Positions 20,780 to 21,825 of a stretch of 21,825 nucleotides of DNA are shown piece after piece. Under the pieces are notes generated by a model. The model saw only the letters and a program-made list of their open reading frames with translations. It made no database searches and was not told the origin of the DNA. The DNA is taken from positions 1-21,825 of IMG/VR virus record IMGVR_UViG_3300022871_000134; one strand, 5' to 3'. The translations under genes and the position numbers were made by a program. Numbering within the stretch: the stretch's first letter is position 1; every line of letters starts with the position of its first letter. Source of the DNA: a virus.

Positions 20780-21825
20780 ATGAATATTTATTGGTCATAT
20801 ACCGAACATAAAATAATCCAAAGCATTTATTCTAAAAATGTTGTTAACTCATTTACTTGGGTTCTTAGGGATTATGTTGCTATAGATTTATTTGTTGTTA
20901 CTCCCCAGATTTCTAACACTCAGCCATACATAATTGGTGAAATTCCCGATGGATTTTCTTTTAAAATATCTGGCAAAAAGAATAAATTTTTTAAAGACAA
21001 CCCATTACTATGCGATGGCTCTTGGACACAACACGGCACGGGCGAGGACACTTATTATGAGACTAATGTTAGATTAGATAACAACGCCCTTGTCCCAGAA
21101 ATGGGTGAAACAAGCGAATTAGATTTAATTGGAGAATTAGCCAGGACAAGAGAAAATGAAAATTATGATAGCACAAGATTTAATTTAAAAATTATATCTG
21201 ATATAATAAGGTTGAGCGATGTATGCCCAACTCCTGTGGAATACAGCTCTTCCAGCTCATTGAGTTCATTAAGTTCTAGTAGTTCGTCCTTCAGTAGTCT
21301 AAGTAGCGTAAGCAGTTATAGCAGTTCAAGCAGTGCTAGTAGCGTTAGTAGCTTAAGCTCCAGTAGCGTAAGTAGCCAGAGTAGCCAGAGTAGCGAGAGC
21401 AGTAGTGCAACTAGCACAAGCAGTAGCGAAAGTTGGAGCACGGAGACAAGCAGTTCCACATCCCAGAGCAGCCTAAGTAGTAGCTCGATCAGCAGTATTA
21501 GTAGTCTATCGTCTAGTAGTATCAGTAGTATAAGTAGTTCTAGTAGTTTGAGTAGCCTGAGTTCAAGTAGTTTGAGTAGTGTTAGTAGTCCTAGTAGTGT
21601 CAGTAGCACCAGTAGTAAGAGTAGCCCAAGCAGCCTGAGTTCCAGTAGCGTCAGTTCCGTATCCTCTGTAAGTTCGGAAAGTTCCTACCCTTACGAGGTA
21701 ACTTATTGCGATGGTAGGTTCTCTATATTCCCAAGGACGGAACCAAATATTGTGTTAGATAATAAGACGGGTAGATATTGGACAAAAGATGCCAATATTG
21801 GTGGAACTATGTCTCAAGGTGCTGC
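20780..21825 (+). CDS. Tail protein with serine-rich linker and DUF1566/Lcl-like C-terminus, 3' end cut by window
   Basis: ATG 20780 follows the previous stop with no gap, and the frame stays open to the window end (348 codons). The N-terminal ~155 residues form a distinct domain (MNIYWSYTEHKIIQSIYS, SFTWVLRDYVAIDLFVVTPQ, EIPDGFSFKISGKKNKFF, ETNVRLDNNALVPEMGETSELDL), probably an attachment domain to the tail. Residues 156-302 are a Ser-Ser-X linker with varied X residues. After YPYEVTYCDGRF comes NIVLDNKTGRYWTKDANIGGTM, which fits the opening of the DUF1566/Lcl C-terminal family ('v.DnrTGLmWtkdan.gg..tw.eA'). Members of that family have a C-type-lectin-like fold and bind surface ligands, so the protein is a candidate receptor binder. 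Less than 30 residues of that domain are visible, so the assignment is provisional. Confidence 0.75.
   Translation, partial: MNIYWSYTEHKIIQSIYSKNVVNSFTWVLRDYVAIDLFVVTPQISNTQPYIIGEIPDGFSFKISGKKNKFFKDNPLLCDGSWTQHGTGEDTYYETNVRLDNNALVPEMGETSELDLIGELARTRENENYDSTRFNLKIISDIIRLSDVCPTPVEYSSSSSLSSLSSSSSSFSSLSSVSSYSSSSSASSVSSLSSSSVSSQSSQSSESSSATSTSSSESWSTETSSSTSQSSLSSSSISSISSLSSSSISSISSSSSLSSLSSSSLSSVSSPSSVSSTSSKSSPSSLSSSSVSSVSSVSSESSYPYEVTYCDGRFSIFPRTEPNIVLDNKTGRYWTKDANIGGTMSQGA
21245..21685 (+). repeat. Serine-coding repeat tract, terminal tail protein linker
   Basis: 147 codons, mostly Ser-Ser-X with X = Leu, Val, Ile, Gln, Tyr, Phe, Glu, Ala, Thr, Pro or Lys. It is less regular than the tract at 11341-13143, has no dominant 11- or 14-residue unit, and includes an odd Trp (ESWSTETSSS). 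It links two apparently folded domains. Confidence 0.88.

Noticed and set aside
1-21825. Stop-codon reassignment, tRNA genes, insertion sequences or attachment sites
   Set aside because: TAA, TAG and TGA all end plausible genes. I found no cloverleaf, transposase or flanking inverted repeats, and no integrase or tRNA-like junction.

Overview
This window is a continuous piece of a tailed-phage or prophage genome: the packaging, head and tail morphogenesis module. Every credible gene is on the + strand, packed tightly, often with stop/start overlaps (TAATG at 2162-2166, 10886-10890 and 17532-17536; ATGA at 2656). The order closely follows lambda: small terminase-like, GpA-type large terminase, gpW-like joiner, gpB-type portal, S49 (gpC-type) protease, coiled-coil scaffold candidate, major capsid, head-tail and tail-completion proteins, tail tube and tape-measure candidates, then large tail-tip or fibre proteins. 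This suggests a siphovirus-like particle. The DNA is AT-rich, Shine-Dalgarno sites are purine-rich (AAGGA-type), and TAA, TAG and TGA all act as stops, so the standard bacterial code applies. The host cannot be fixed from the sequence. An uncultured bacterium is likely, but that is inference.

Layout. 1-3137: end of a small terminase-like gene, large terminase, then four small genes (one unknown, two tandem four-cysteine zinc-finger proteins, one HTH-like protein). 3182-5044: gpW-like joiner and a portal gene broken by a -1 frame change near 4364-4380. 5080-8600: protease with a C-terminal zinc ribbon, scaffold candidate, and two tandem major capsid paralogs, the second with a serine-rich tail; a strong intrinsic terminator follows. 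8727-13584: head-tail and tail-completion genes, two paralogs of a tail-terminator-like protein flanking a GT-A glycosyltransferase, the second paralog carrying about 600 residues of Ser-Ser-X repeat. 13639-17004: tail tube, chaperone and tape-measure candidates and a minor tail protein. 17016-21825: tail-tip or fibre proteins; the last one runs off the window with a serine-rich linker and what looks like the start of a DUF1566/Lcl-type domain.

Three themes stand out. (1) A 22-bp intergenic motif, ATTGACAAAATA-N4-ATARTA, recurs six times, always just ahead of a gene start, once directly after the terminator; it does not have sigma-70 geometry and may be a phage-specific promoter. (2) Serine-rich tracts appear in many structural proteins (capsid, tail terminators, a tail protein, short ones in the portal and small terminase), and a glycosyltransferase gene sits directly before the largest. 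Together these suggest a virion displaying long, possibly glycosylated, disordered serine-rich arms. (3) Several structural genes are tandemly duplicated (capsid, tail terminator, zinc finger, and modules inside the 1081-residue tail protein). There is no gene-free stretch longer than 300 bases, and no tRNA, rRNA, CRISPR or insertion sequence was seen.
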